A stretch of DNA of 64,000 nucleotides from Pharus latifolius. Lineage: Eukaryota > Streptophyta > Magnoliopsida > Poales > Poaceae. Shown one piece after another: positions 22,011-35,587 of the stretch. The DNA lies in NCBI GenBank assembly GCA_019359835.1, contig CM033330.1:8868501-8932500 (forward strand). The letters are read 5' to 3'. Position numbers and translations under genes: made by a program. Numbering within the stretch: the stretch's first letter is position 1; the number at the start of each line of letters is the position of its first letter. Under the pieces are notes generated by a model. It saw only the letters and a program-made list of their open reading frames with translations, was not told the DNA's origin and made no database searches.

Positions 22011-25000
22011 CCAAATTACAAGGATCATGCAGTTGTATCAAGTTAGACCTACCACTACCAAAACCCTGCTAGAGACCTATCTTACACAATCGAACTACCA
22101 AACTCAACTCAGCGCAAATCGTTCCTTTGATAAATGAGCAAACAAATTGAAAGAAGATTGAAACTTACCCGTGAGAAATGCATTTAGATCCATTTTTTCT
22201 TTTCACTAGTCTTAATTGCCCTGCGTCGCAACCATGTATGAACTACAATTAGTGCTTTCAAACACCAATTAGACAAAGCATAGACGAAGAGATATATGCG
22301 CTAACTGATATTTATCTAATTTACATGATTTTTTCATCTATTTTGCCCCATGGTTGTGAATATTTTAGTCATATATCTCGTCATATACATATTTTACTCT
22401 AAATTTGTCGCCAAATCAACTTGATTACTCGCTTCGCAATTTTTTATCTTAGGTCGACGCGAATCGGATGGATTTTGGCTAATGGGACGAGCATCATCGA
22501 ATAAATCTGACCCTAGGTCGATTCCGAACAGAAGAACATTTTTCTATGGACACATAGGAACTGACTATGCTGAAATCGGAGTCTCTGAGGGCCTGGAATT
22601 TCAAAACCTAATAGCCGAGGACCTTTCTGTAAATTCCTAAAACCCAAGCACCCTTCTACAAAGTAGGCAAAACACATAAAACTAAAGCCCTAACTCGGTT
22701 GGACCATTATGAAATTTTCCATGAAGCTGAGACCCTAAATGCAATTCGGCCAAGACACAATCAGCCAAAACCCTAAGTAGGAGAACCTAATTGTAATTTC
22801 TAAACCTTCGAGGCCAAATAGAAAAAATGCCAAAATTGTGCCTTAACCCTAGCCGGCTGCCACCTTGTTTTTTGAGCCTGGTTTTTTGTTTCTTTTGTCT
22901 TCTTCTTCACCATACCCTCTTCCTCACCTCCGTCCATTCGGCCGCCGGTTCTCAGTGATGGAGCTCCTCTGTGATTGAATTGTTTTAAGAATTTTTCATG
23001 CTTGTTTGATCCGCACTGTTGCTGAGCAAAGTCCTACGATGAATTGGGTGGAGTCTTAGCTAATCGGCTTGCCTCGTTTATTGTGTATAATGAATCTTTT
23101 GAACTGGGAACAAACATGCTTTCGCTTCTGTGATTGAGTACTGTTGTAGTCTGCGTTGTTATTCTGGGCATCAATTCTCCTGAGAATTCTTTAAACTACC
23201 CGAGTATTGTCTCTGTGCAATGCCAGTTTGATTGACTTGTGTTGCATACCCTAATATAAGTGGAAAGTTTAACTTTGATTTGTAAAATATTCAAAAGAAA
23301 ATTTCTGTCTGCTTCATCTGCATGGAATTCTAAATTGAATTGAGTTGGCTGGTTGATCACTAGCACTATCCCTGTTATTGGTTTTGAATTTGGTGTGCAG
23401 TGCACATATATCTTGTTCTAAATAGCTGATCTCTGTTCAATTGCTTGGATTTGTTTTATCCTCTGATCATTGTTAGGATTTCAAAATTTTGTGTTGAGCA
23501 GGGAGTGGTAGTATCAAAAAGCTGATTCTGCGACTTGTAAAGCTCCTCCAGTGCTTAGATCAATCGAGTTCCTGTTCGTCTTTTGTGAAATTTCGATTCA
23601 GAAGCAACGCTTTCTCGATTTTGCTTTTCTGAGCACTGCTTGCCTGAGATACGATTACAGAATTTGTTTCTGTTAGTCGCGTTTTAGTTGGTGTGGCATA
23701 TTGAGATGAATCAACTTCTTTCCTCTGTGTTTCTGTTTCTAGATTTGATTCTAGTTAGATATTTTTCTCTGATTTAGTCCCTTTAAAAAGAACGACATAC
23801 TCATTTACTATTACGACCTCATCCGCTTGCGAGATCATGTTCTAGGTGGTATTACTAACCTGACTTAAGCAGGAGATGTTGATGCAATTTTGTCGTCATT
23901 GTCGATGGTGCATGGTGTCTGGCAACAATTATCACAAGTGTCAACTGAGTCACGAGAGCACCCTAACTCGTCAGCAAAATGTGGTTCAAGACTAACATTT
24001 TTAGCTCAATTAGGTTGTAGTGATGAATCAAAAGGGAAAAGTTGATACTTTGAAAACTTTTAAATAAAAAAAAAATAAAAAGCAAAGGGCACATGATGGA
24101 AGTGATATTTTCACTAACGGAGGCATCTTCCAATAGTATTTTATTAAGTCAAACTTTTTGAGTGGTATTTTATTAAAGTATCTTTTTTTAGTGGTATTGA
24201 GTTGATTACCTCAATTTTTTATGATAATTGAAAGATTTGATGATGAGACTAAAAGAGTTGGATTGGATACAATCTTTTCTTAAATGATCCATTTAAAAAA
24301 TGAATTACAGAAATAATCTAGAGTGTGTAAAATTTGCAAAACTAACTCACAGTTGCCAGATAAAAAGGGCGGTAGAATTGAAAAATGGAAGAGTTGGTGC
24401 AATTGCTATACAAGTTGGTGACTGAACTGATCAATCAGCATTGTCACCAATCAAGTTGGTAACAGAACAGGTTACACGTGAAAGTAAAATTTCCCTTAAA
24501 TCTCCCCTTTCTTTTAGAACTAGATTTGAGCAAATTCGACTCAACTAGCCCAATCTTGCTGCACATAGGGTTGAACTAGGCTTTAAATTTGATGCTTAAC
24601 ATGCAAACTGGGCTGGGCCAGGCCCAACTTAATTCCAACCCCGTTGCTTTTCATAATGTAAAATGCACCAACCCGACCCAATTGCCTGTAGGGTCGGATT
24701 TAAGCAGAAACTATCCAACTCAGATGCACTTGGGCCACTAGCCCGAGTTTTGTGCATGTCAAGAAAAAACATAAAAAAAAGGCATCCAAGCCTTTCCTTC
24801 CCTTGTTTTTCTTTTAAAATAATTTTGTACTACTCAAAGGTAACTATTTTAAAATATCACTCTAACACATTAGTTTAGTAAAATATCACTCAAAAATACC
24901 TTTATTAATTATGGTACCACTTCTATCAACTCCCATTAGGGTTTTTGTTTTTGAAAATTGAAAAATCCAACTTTTCTCTTCCTTCCGTTAGGGTTTTCTC

Positions 25001-25710
25001 TCTACGATGACATGTTGAGACCTATGATTGTGGCGGCGTGTGCGGCACATGTGCGATAGATGGCAAACTCAACCACTAATGAACCTGCCCTCACAGTGCA
25101 TCACCACAATCTGGTGTCCTTTCGTTAGGGTTTTCTTCTTTTTCTTCGCCCGCCGCTCTTTCATCCTCCACGCCACCACTGCTACCATTTTAATCGAGAA
25201 CCTCTCCTTCCCCTAACCTTCACCATCATTCTAGTCATGCTTCCACATCTACACCTTCTACCACTTGTCGTCATGCACTGCACCTCACCTCACCACAATT
25301 GCATGCCACGATCACGTCACAAGTCACCACCTCGGCTCGCAGTCGATGGCACGTGTAGGGATATGAAGGAAGAAGAAGAGGAGGATAATTGTTCAATTAA
25401 TTTCTGTAACTTCAAACTGATAACAACATAAATAACGTAAATTTTGAGTGTTATTTTACCAATATGGTTTGTTTTAGTAACTTTGACCGGCCAAGAAATA
25501 ATTTTTCTTTTTCTTGTTTTGTTTTCTCCGGACATCCCAAGGGCTGGCCTGATTGTCAGTCTCTGAACCCACACCCTTTGTCTTATTCCCACGGCATCTT
25601 AAGAACTGCATCCAACTCCATTCTTCTTCTTCTTGGTATCATATCTTCGTGCTTCTCTTCTCTGCTACAAATCTCTAGCTAATTGACCTCACCATCTAGA
25701 GCACTTAGCC

Positions 25711-28700
25711 ATGGCGAGCAAGCCGTTGATCCTATACAGCGCCTGGATCAGCTCCTGCTCCTACCGAGTCCGGATTGCTCTCAACCTCAAAGGTAAGTAA
25801 TCTCTTCCCTTTTTTTTAGACTAACTTCCATAATACATTTTGACAATCTTATCCTCTCTTTCTTGAGAGGGAGGGGCTGTGAATAGTGTGGTACTTTCTT
25901 CTTTTAATTTTACCCAAAAAAAAAAAGAAGTTTGTTTTCGGGGGAAATGGAATTGGAATGGGGGTCGAATTCACAAATCTAAAGACTTGCACAGTGTTTA
26001 AAAATTGTTTATTTGATTTTTTCCCCCCTTTTCCCAAGGGATTTAACTCTATGATATTGCAAAAGTGGAGTGTTAAGCAAAATATTACCGACCGTCTCGT
26101 CAATATACGGGTCGGGTCCATTGTCGGTCTCAAAGGCATTCCAACTTTTGCAGTAATATGAAACTATTTGTTTTCCATTTTTTTGAAATAAGTATGCATG
26201 CTTGCCATTACATCAAGGATTTGTACTGTTTCTGTAAAAAGATCTTGATTTATGTCATGGATACTCTCACATTGATTGACTGTGGAGCTAGGTCGCTTGT
26301 AAATGGTAAGGAAGTAAAGCTGAAGAACCCAAGCTTAAAGCATTGTATGCGATAATTACTTCTTTTTTTTGTTGTTGAAATTTGCTCTTGTATGAGCTAA
26401 TTACACCATTTTTCTCTCTAATGAAGGTGTGGACTATGAGTATAGGGCAGTGACGAGGACAGATCCAGGTTAGCAGCTAATAAATTGGGGGACCAAATTT
26501 TTATGCCCCTATAAATTTGAATATTTTGTATTTGCTATTGGATATCTCACAGTATATGACTTGTGCAAAATGCGGGCCCAGATGGGTTTAGGCCGGGCCG
26601 GCAAAAATCTGGGATTCATTTGGCTGGATGAGTTCTACCCAAACTTGGCTCTATGGACACGTAGGCCCAGCCTAAAGTTGGGCCAAATTGCTTAGGGTCA
26701 GGTTGGGTCAGTATATTTTGCACTAGCAAAGACCACCGGCCTAGAATCAGGCCAGCCCGTGTCAGGCCCAACCAACCAGGCCTTCGGGTCCCTCAAAATC
26801 AAAGCTTGACCGCGACCTATGGCCATTGGGTTCAGGCCACAACCCCTTCTGACCGGATTTGCTCACTTTACACTGACATGTGGGTTCCATGTCAGCTTAA
26901 CAAGACAATCTAGAATTTTGTATAGTAGCATAGAAGAAATTTTCCCAAAATTCGTGTATTTATAATGAATTTCTAATTGCCTAAGTGAGCATGGTAGATG
27001 AGATTTGTATCATCTCCTTTAAAGAACAAAAAACAAATGGTGCAGTTACTAGAATTTCAACTACTCAATCATAATTTAAATGATCTAGATTGATATTAAT
27101 ATGGAAGAGGAATCAAGGTGGCTAAATCATCTTACGAGAAATTTTGAATTTCTTACCTACCTTTATCTGGATTGTTAATTTTTTATTAACAATACAAATG
27201 GAGAGAAAGGTAGGTGTCTTTTGTTCTCTAAAGTAGATGATACGAATCCCGGTTGATGATTACAGCTAGAAAATGCTGATCATAATCATAGTTGATTGAT
27301 TGAATGATAATATAGCAGTAGAAATATGTGCTACCTAATTGTCTAATGGTGATCAACACCTAAAATATTTAGGTAACTCCATACAGATGACCCTTTCCTA
27401 AATATTGGATAAAGGGTAGTGCTTAGAGATCTATATAGATCAATCGTCAAGAAGCCAAAGGGCTTTGTTGCACCTAACCATTACTAGTCACGACTGCTTT
27501 ATGATTGTGCATTTTTCTGTTAGAAAAGTGCAGAAGCACAAAACACATACGATCTAGCTATTGCTTATTGCCACTTTGATGATCCTATTATATGATAGGG
27601 TAGTGCCCAAAAACTGAATTGCACTCTAATACCCCTAATGCCAGCCGGTCTTACACTTCCCGGTTTGGGCTGGGAGTGCTGGTTGCCGGTGGTAATTCCG
27701 CCGGTTTCTGCTGAGAACTCTTAACACAAACTCAACTGAGTTTTATAACTGGTAATCTTTTTATCATTTTTTCCTACTATAAGGACTATACAGTACCTTT
27801 GTATTTACTTCATATAGTAGTTTCATTATTCTTCCTGTGATCATATTGTAGATTATGAAAAAATCAATCCAATAAAGTATGTCCCAGCATTAGTAGATGG
27901 GGATGTGGTTGTTTCTGACTCTTTTGCAATCATATTGGTAGGTTATAATTCCTCCAAAGTTTTTTGAGCTTCTATAATTTGCCCCTTCAACTAGGGAGTA
28001 ACAAAGAAAATTTTTTTATCAGGACCGTTTTAACTTGAGGACTCTTCTCTCCACTCTCAAATCAACGTGATCAATAGAGGAGTGGGTCCTCAACTCAAGA
28101 CCGTCCTGATTAAAGACCCTTCCTAGTAACAATCTCTTAGTCATTGACAAAGAGTCTTTGCTTTGTATCGATCAGTATCTAGAAGACAAGTATCCTCAGC
28201 ATCCTCTGTTACCTCAAGATCTCAAAAAGAAAGCTCTTAATCTGCAGGTACATGTCTTGTTAACTGCTAAGATTCTTCATATTGTATAATCGAGTAGTGC
28301 TTCCATGCTTGCTAATGATTGAATTGCACAAATCTTAAAACAATGTAGTTATAAGTGGAGTAGTGGGTTAATCAGACCATCAATTTGGTGTAAAAGTTAT
28401 GCAATTCACTTTTTTAAGAAAGCATTGGAGCACTTCTCTATATGAACGCTTTTTTCTGCCACTCAATATGGATTAGGGTGCAGTGTTATTAAGGCCAAGT
28501 GGATCGGTTATGCATTTGCATTCTTATGTGTCATTTTTTATCTATATAACACTTACATTTTGTGCAAATATATAGTATACTCAAAATTATAGTCATACAC
28601 TTTGGTATAAAATGATATTTTTGGACTCATCAATGAATTATAAGCTTGGCTTGTTTATTAAGTTAGTATATATAACGTGCCATTGTATATATAAAGATAT

Positions 28701-31700
28701 GGTATATCTATTTTCCATAAGTTAAAATTGCATATGAGGCCACATATTGTATAAACATTAAGTGGTAGGCTGAGCAATCACTTTCCGCTTACTGCTATTT
28801 TAAAGACTGAATGGGGTGTTTCTTGTTGCAGATTGCAAGCATAGTGTGTTCAAGCATTCAGCCTCTTCAATGTTATGCTGTCATTGTGGGTTACCTTTGA
28901 CAAAATCTTGTCATTCTTTTTAAGTACTAGTGTGATGGTCTATGTACAAGCTTAATTTATGCTACTACATTTTAGGGTTTGGTTGATGGTAGGATGGGCT
29001 CCAATGAGAGCCTTCAGTTGGTTCAGCATTATATTGACAAGGGCTTCAGAGGTGTGATTTCTGCCACTCTGTGTGTTTGCCATATTTTCCTCAAATTCAC
29101 CTGTAATGCTAAGGAAAATGGAAGTAAAATATTGTAGGATCAAGGATAGTGACCTACGAGGAGGGGGGTTTGGATGAATTGGTTTTTTAAAAACTTTTGG
29201 CTCAAAACTAATTTTTGTACTTATGAAAAGAAATCCTTTTTTCACAATCATCCTGAATAAAAGCTAGTGGATCAAGACAAGAAGTAATGTTTTGAAAACT
29301 AGGGTGATATGCTAAAAGTGAAGCAAATCTAGTAAAAATAAGTGTGATAAATAAAAAGAGCAATAGAATAAATCAAGATGACATAAAATTTTTTCCTGAG
29401 GTCTTAAAGACTTTGCCGATTTCTCATACTGATTGAAACTCTCTCATACGAGTCTTACTTCAATTCTACTAGAATTACTCTTTTTTTATTTCGGATAGGC
29501 AAACACCAAGAGTAATAAACTTAAAGTCGTCACTTGATACCAATCATGTGCTAAGAAACTCAAATATGAGAAGCTCACACAAAACTCTTAACTAGCTAAA
29601 TGCTCTATGAATGCAAATCAGTTTACTAGATTTCTTATTCTATTACAATATATGAGAGTGGGATGCTCTAGAGTGTGTTTGTCTACTTAAACTATATGTC
29701 AATGAATTATGGTGTCAAACTTTACAAATAAAAACTCCAAGTGATCTATTTATAGCCTCACAACAAAAAACTAGCCGTTGCAACAAAATAGGCTGAAATT
29801 CACATGGCTGACTGGACGTTCGGTGATCAGACGTATGATAGACGTATGATGGGTTTCAATGGTCAACTTACAATGGATATAAGACTAGCCGATATAGTGG
29901 TCATACAGACGCGCTGGGTCTTATCTGACAAGATGTGCAGCTCTAACAAAAACAGACATAACTTTTGATCCAGACATCAGATTTAGGTACTCCTTAGCTC
30001 GTTGGAAAGCTATATCAATCGGCTACAATTTTCTCGGTATCATCAAGACCTAATTCAGCCTCAATCACTACAGAAAACACAAAGCATGTAGTATAGCCAC
30101 TTTGAAGCCTCTACTTGAGTCATATTTTGCAAATTTAATCACCGATGCCTTCACTACTCTAAATCAACTGAAAAATATTTTTATGACCTAGTGAGTAAAT
30201 AATGTATACATTTGAGCTTCCCACACAAGATCTAATCAAGCTATTAAATCTATGAGCCCCCTTTATAGTATGATCAAACTAGCAAATAAGAATCTAGTAA
30301 TTCAGTCGTCTTCAAGACTGGTAAAATCTTAGAAATAGATTCTTAATTTTTGATTTTATCTTTAATAGAGTTTGTCCATGAGAAAATTCCATCATGCATT
30401 CTCTCTTGAGGTGACCTTGTTCGTCACCATCTTGCAATCTGAATGAGACTAAGATATAAACTCAACAAACACATTAGTCTCATAATTTAGTTTATCACTA
30501 ATCACTAAAATTATCGACATAGTGGAGGCTGACTTAACAAATATGTTTGCATTCTAGGCTGCTATTTCTATTCCTTGGGAATAAGGATTCTTCGCATTAC
30601 TGTAGGGAATGCACCAGGTGCATTTTAGTCCCTTGGGAGCTGTTTGATTTTTTGAGTTCCTATCTTCAATTTCTCACGGGTAAAAGTGTGATCAAAAATG
30701 TTTGTTTTGAATCTAACAGTTCTTGAAAGGAGTAATGCACATGCATTACCTCAGTAATGCAGAGGATTCAGTTCCTCCTCTTGCATGATATTCGATAGAG
30801 TTAATAGTCTTGGTTCTACAAACATATGGTGTTTTTCCTTTGCCAGTCAGACTTCTGACTCTCTTTATTCGAAATTCCCAAAGATGAATTGCAGGAGAAT
30901 AAGAACTTCAGCAAAATATACAAGAATATACTCTTATACTATTTTTCATATCTTTCACATTCCCTATCGCTTGCAATGTTTATACTGATTTTCTATACAT
31001 TTTTCTAATTTTTGTTTCAGCAATCGAAAAACTTTTGGAAGGATGTGACAGTACATATGCTACTGGAGATGAAGTCCAACTGGTTTGTGTTTTAAAAAAC
31101 TCCAAAGTTTCTTTCTTGATACATGTTGTGATTGAGGCCCATAGTTGAAATTGGTCTTAGAATTGTTGAGTTTTATAAGTTCATTCAAAATTTAAGTTAT
31201 CGAGGAAAGATAATCAATTTACTTTTATTCTCATGATCCTTTCATGCCTAGGCTTCACTAGACCGGCAGAGTCACCATTAGCTGAAATCCCTTTGGTCTT
31301 ACCACCAAATCTTTCACCTATCATAGTTTTCTCATAAATTATATTAGCTAGGTTTCAAACTTTGGACCTCTAGTTCTAATACTATATTGAGTTTCATGTA
31401 ACAAACAGATCTTTTCCTCCCAGACTCAGTTGATGACAACTTACTATTTTCTGCTGCTTTTTGAAATAAACCCCACGGTTTTATTTCAATATGTGATGAA
31501 CAATGTACTAGTAATACTGTTACTTCTGCAATGTAACTTCCAATTTTTTTTTTTGTTCAGAGGAATGTGACTTGAACAAATCTGGCATTCTCATATTTTG
31601 TGGTTTTTTTTTGAGGAAAACAATTGGAGAGGACAGCACTGTAAATTTTATATATAAACAAAGTTTAATATGTAAATATTTTGTGTTCATGCACAGGCAG

Positions 31701-31953
31701 ATGTGTTTCTAGCACCCCAGATTCATGCCGGCTTAACACGATTTCAGATTGACATGGTATGGATCTTTTTCACCTGCTGTTTTTAGATGTAAATTTAAAT
31801 TCTTTTGATCAAATTCTCACACTGTTCAATAAAATTCATGTTTTGTTGTAGTTAAAATACCCTATCTTGGAAAGACTTCGTGGAGAGTATATGCAAATTC
31901 CCGCATTTCAAGTCGCGCTTCCTGAAAATCAGCTGGACGCACCTTCATCCTGA
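25711..31953 (+). CDS. GSTZ: Zeta-class glutathione S-transferase (maleylacetoacetate isomerase), copy 1
   Basis: Nine exons: 25711-25792, 26427-26468, 27852-27937, 28176-28247, 28832-28885, 28976-29051, 31021-31082, 31697-31756 and 31852-31953. All introns are GT-AG. The total of 636 nt gives 211 residues, normal for the class. It has a thioredoxin-like domain (about 5-83) with the catalytic SSC motif (S14-S15-C16) in the zeta signature SSC-x2-RVRIAL. The glutathione contacts VPALVDGD (52-59) and SDS (63-65) follow, then an all-helical C-domain with ATGDE, ADVFLAPQIH and PAFQ. Zeta GSTs isomerise maleylacetoacetate to fumarylacetoacetate with glutathione in tyrosine breakdown, in the cytosol. 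Compared with copy 2 it has SYR for SHR after the active site and TRTDP for NPRTDP. Intron 6 carries a solo LTR. The reading frame is intact; expression cannot be judged. Confidence 0.97.
26480..27840 (+). other. Intron 2 of GSTZ copy 1, with MITE-like GGCC-rich insert
   Basis: About 26565-26870 is unlike its AT-rich surroundings, with repeated GGGCC, GGCCGGGCC and GGCCCAACC words on both strands, as in hAT-type MITEs. A second GC-rich patch with CCGGT words lies at about 27630-27710. No ends or target duplications were fixed for either. Confidence 0.4.
28020..28109. mobile_element. 90-bp micro-MITE/foldback in intron 3 of GSTZ copy 1
   Basis: Ends TCAGGACCG...CGTCCTGA form inverted repeats of about 24 bp (19 matches), each continuing into CTTGAGGAC / GTCCTCAACTCAAG. 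TTA flanks both sides (28017-28019 and 28110-28112), the target size of Harbinger/Tourist elements. Half of the element is terminal repeat, so it can fold into a short hairpin. The second GSTZ gene lacks it in its intron 3. Confidence 0.65.
29133..30539 (-). mobile_element. Solo LTR (Sirevirus-like) in intron 6 of GSTZ copy 1
   Basis: A 1407-bp unit begins TGTAGGATCAAGGAT and ends CTTAACA, with target duplications AATAT at 29128-29132 and 30540-30544. The left end is the reverse of the TTGATCC-type 3' end of the other Sirevirus-like LTRs, so orientation is minus. On the minus strand TATAAATA lies at 29754-29747. The AACATAACTTTTGATCC-type block common to these LTRs occurs near 29950. It is much diverged from the other copies. 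It sits inside a large intron whose splice sites are untouched. Confidence 0.85.
31170..31425. repeat. Dispersed repeat with TACCATGTTGAGTTTCATGT-like text (copy a)
   Basis: The block from TTCAAAATTTAAGTTATCGAGGAAAG through the TATATTGAGTTTCATGT end is related to 32510-32910 and to 40740-41350. It is degenerate, has no reading frame and lies in intron 7 of GSTZ copy 1. Confidence 0.45.
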
Positions 31954-32509
31954 TGATATTCAAAATTTGGAGCTATTTTGATTCGCATGTAATTTCAAAA
32001 GTATGAAATTCAGGGTAATATTGAAATGATGTTGCTGCATTTTCCAGCACTTGCTGTTGCATATTTGAATAATTGAACACGATACAATTAATAATGTACA
32101 AGTTTTGGGTGAACTCCAAAATGTTTCACATTTAAAGAAATTTATATTGCCATACTGTTCATGTGGGCAAATTTTAGTTGTGCAAACATTTGAATTTGTT
32201 TATGTGAGAGTGATATCTACAGGGTTCAGATCATCCTACATTAGAATATTAGACCAGTGAGTATCAAGGAAAATTAGTTATAGGAGCCTGTAAGTGGGAT
32301 TTAGGGTTACATATCAATGAGACACAAATGTTCTATAATTAAATCTAAATTTTTTTTACAATATTATTCTGAAAATTGCCCCCATTTAATATTAGGGCAG
32401 CTGCTATGTAGAAATAGAATGGTTGATTTTTTTTTAACTAAGATGTGGCTACAAGTATATGAGACCAGCATTTGAATCTTCTCCCAAACCTGCCATGGCA
32501 TATACTGTT

Positions 32510-32910
32510 TAATTTCATTTGTTGAGTAGTTTGCTCAAAAGTTAAAGTTATTAAAGAAAGATGAGTAATCTACTCATATTTTAATATTATTTTCACTCAT
32601 CTTGACTTGATTACGCTTATAATATACACTTGATATGAATTAAGACCCCTATACTCTGATATCTAAGCCTTTGGGCTTGATTAGGCCTATAACGTCCACT
32701 TGATACATTTATGGTTTTATGATTGAACCATTTGACTTAAAATTATTTTTTCATAAATATGTCAGACTATTCTTGAATTTAGGATCTCTAGATTATAATA
32801 CCATAGTAAATTCATTTATCAGTCAGTTTGCCCAAATATTTAAACTATTGAGAAAGTCAAGTAATCTATTTATATTTCAATTATTATTTGTCCTCCGACA
32901 TATTTAAATA
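32510..32910. repeat. Degenerate dispersed repeat, internally duplicated
   Basis: Two consecutive stretches share the order: GTTTGC(T/C)CAAA, TTAAA-TTA-(G)AAAG, AGTAATCTA, then a TTTATATTTCAA/TTTTAATATTATT block. They match parts of 31170-31425 and 40740-41350. No coding capacity. Confidence 0.45.
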
Positions 32911-35587
32911 TCAATCATGCCTTGTATTACTTCCACCAGTCTAAAATACTTGTAATTTTTTGACTGTGCTCAGTCTCCAAGAATAACGTTGGTACAAGTT
33001 ATAAAATTGTATATTATGAGTGTTTTTTTTGTTACAAATATACTTGTATAATTTTTATGTGATCAATCTAAATATTTATAAATATATTAGTGGTCAAAAA
33101 TTTGATCAACAAATATATAAGAGTGTGTTTGATCAAACTTATGTTTTAATTTAGCACTATGATAAGGTCAGATTTCACATAAATAGTCATTTCTCCGTAC
33201 GGCGTCAATTTATCTGACCTCTTCAACCATAACCGCCATAGGGCGGCTTCTCAAGATGATCCCTTCGCAATTTGGCCTCCAATATACTTTTGGATGTCGC
33301 GGTTAGTATTGTAGTTCGTCGTCAAAGGTCGCAGGCGTCATCGCGGTCATTGTCGCTTGCGTGTTCCTGTCCCCACTGGCCACCATTTGTGGATGGAATT
33401 GGATCTATTGTTGTGGCCTTTGAAAAGAACATAGGAATCTTTTGAGGATTACTATTTACATTTTATGCATATTTTTTTTTACACTTTCTAAATATAAAAA
33501 CACATTGATCAAACAATTGAGTTTAAAGTCTAAAATTTTATCAAACATCTTTTCAATTTATAAAAATAAGTCAGTTTTCTGAATTTATAAACCCATAAAT
33601 TAGTTTATTTGATAAACTCCAACTATCCCAAATCACCAAACATACTCTAAAATGATAAATATTTGGATATAAGGAAGTACTAAGTTCTAGAAATTAACAC
33701 ATATCTAACAGCCTTTACAAACAAATTCAATGACATCCTCACCGTAAAAGTTCTCGATTGAAGGTTATCACAAGTGGAATTTAATCAATAATGACATTGT
33801 AAAAATTTTCTTATATGCCACTTTACATTGCTTGATCAAATCACTTTCAGCCATCATGCATGCCCCACTCATGACATGTTCAAATTGAAAACATGCAGGT
33901 CCTCCAATTAGACGGCTTGGTGTCATTATCAACCATGACCTTGGGGAGCAAGTCAGCAAGACCTCTAAATTCGAATTGTTATGGGCAACTAAATCGAGCC
34001 ATCAATACATATGATCCCCCAAATTTTAGTTGTATGTTAATATACTAATCCCATCAGTTAAGCCACTAAATTATCATAAAAAATTTTCGACAGCATTGTT
34101 TAGATAGTTTTATAATTTATCTACCATCATATGAAATTTTACATCCAAATTCGATCGGTGCTATTTGAAAAAAAGAAATTTCTGGCAATTAAAAAATAAG
34201 ATAGACAATAAAAAAAGACTATTAATATAAAATTTCTGTTTTTTTTGTTTCTCTCAATTTTGTTCGAGTTTAGACTTAAAATTTTATATCATGCTAGATT
34301 ATTTTGAACACTATCTACCTAATCTTTTTGAGATTTTTTATAAAAAAAAATTGACTTAACTAGCGTCATTAGCATACTAGCATCAGAAATCTCGGTGGTT
34401 ATATACATATTGAATCTTATGATGCACCTTTCATATTTATGATATGCGTAACTGAGGTTATGTTTGCTCAAAACAAAATTAGGGCATTATTTATTTCATT
34501 TTTTGGTGGAAATGACATCATTTATTGTGATGATATCGGTACAAAATTCCTTTTAGTTTAATTAAAATTTTCAAATAAGCCGGACTGGATTTGGAATCTT
34601 GAGAGAATCTTTGAAAGTTACTGTATATGCTTTAAGCGTATTTTGATTTTACGTTCTGTATGTAGAGACGTGTATTCAACTTTTTCTTTTCAAAAGTTCT
34701 TTTAAAAAAGAGCATACCATGCCATTTGATTTACTTTTTTGTTTAGCAAAATGTGAGGTGACTTGCTATATACCATTGTAAAGAGCGCTAATTTCAAACT
34801 TCGTCCATTTCTCCCCTCAATTTTTCTGCTCAAAAATTTTTGGACAAATTAATGTGGTCGGGACAACTGAATATAGTAAAAAACAAGATGAAAATTTTAA
34901 ATAAACTGAAGTTGTCGTATATTAAGTATATTTATATTTTTAAGCTTTTGTATATAAAGTAGTGAATTTAACAAAAGAATGTATCATACTCCTTCTGTTG
35001 TATAATTTTTTATGGAGTACTCTAGAGAACAAGTCCTTGTCTTTTCTTAAAAACTTTATACCATCTACATCAGTCATTTAAGATTTATATTCAATCTTCA
35101 CCCTCCACTCTCCCCTCTCCCCACACTTCTTCCTTCTTCTTCTCCTTCTCATCATCATGATATAACTTTTTAAGGAACTGTCTAGGGAGCAAATATGTAA
35201 GTTGCATCACCACCCCGTCTCTTGCCTTCGCCCCCATAGCCGCTGACGAGCTCATCGGCACCACCTATACAGCCAACAACACTATCCTCTTCTCTTCCCC
35301 ATCAGCACCTCCCACCTCTCTAGTTCATCTCTTCTTCTCCCCCGCTAGCTACCGCCACCTACAGCTGACGATGCCTCCACCATCTTATCACCGCCCATCA
35401 CTGGAGATGCTAAAGGGGGTTAGATAAATACTAGAGAGACTAGATCTAAACTAAGAGTTTTGATCCAATATTGGAGAATGGTATATGCAAGATAAGGAAA
35501 ATAAAGATACATGCATCTTAGCAAAAATCATTTTTCAATCTTGTTACAAAATATAAAACTTGCATGTAAATTTTTTGGTATATTTCA

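Larger units (their letters stand above)
19389..25710. other. Gene-free AT-rich region with small repeats
   Basis: No gene can be supported over 6.3 kb. Contents seen: a minisatellite (20257-20575), a single hAT-type end (21849-22010), a TE-like tract with mixed composition about 22330-24000 (possible old LTR, no ends found), and an imperfect inverted pair TTTTTGAGTGGTATTTTATTAAA-like at about 24150-24180 and 24870-24900, roughly 715 bp apart. The last 130 bp is the promoter/5' UTR of the first GSTZ gene. Confidence 0.55.

Noticed and set aside
22860..23900. Possible gene start with CT-rich leader and ATGGAGCTCC near 22955
   Set aside because: The frame from that ATG closes after a few codons and no exon chain with coding character could be built. 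It may be an old LTR.
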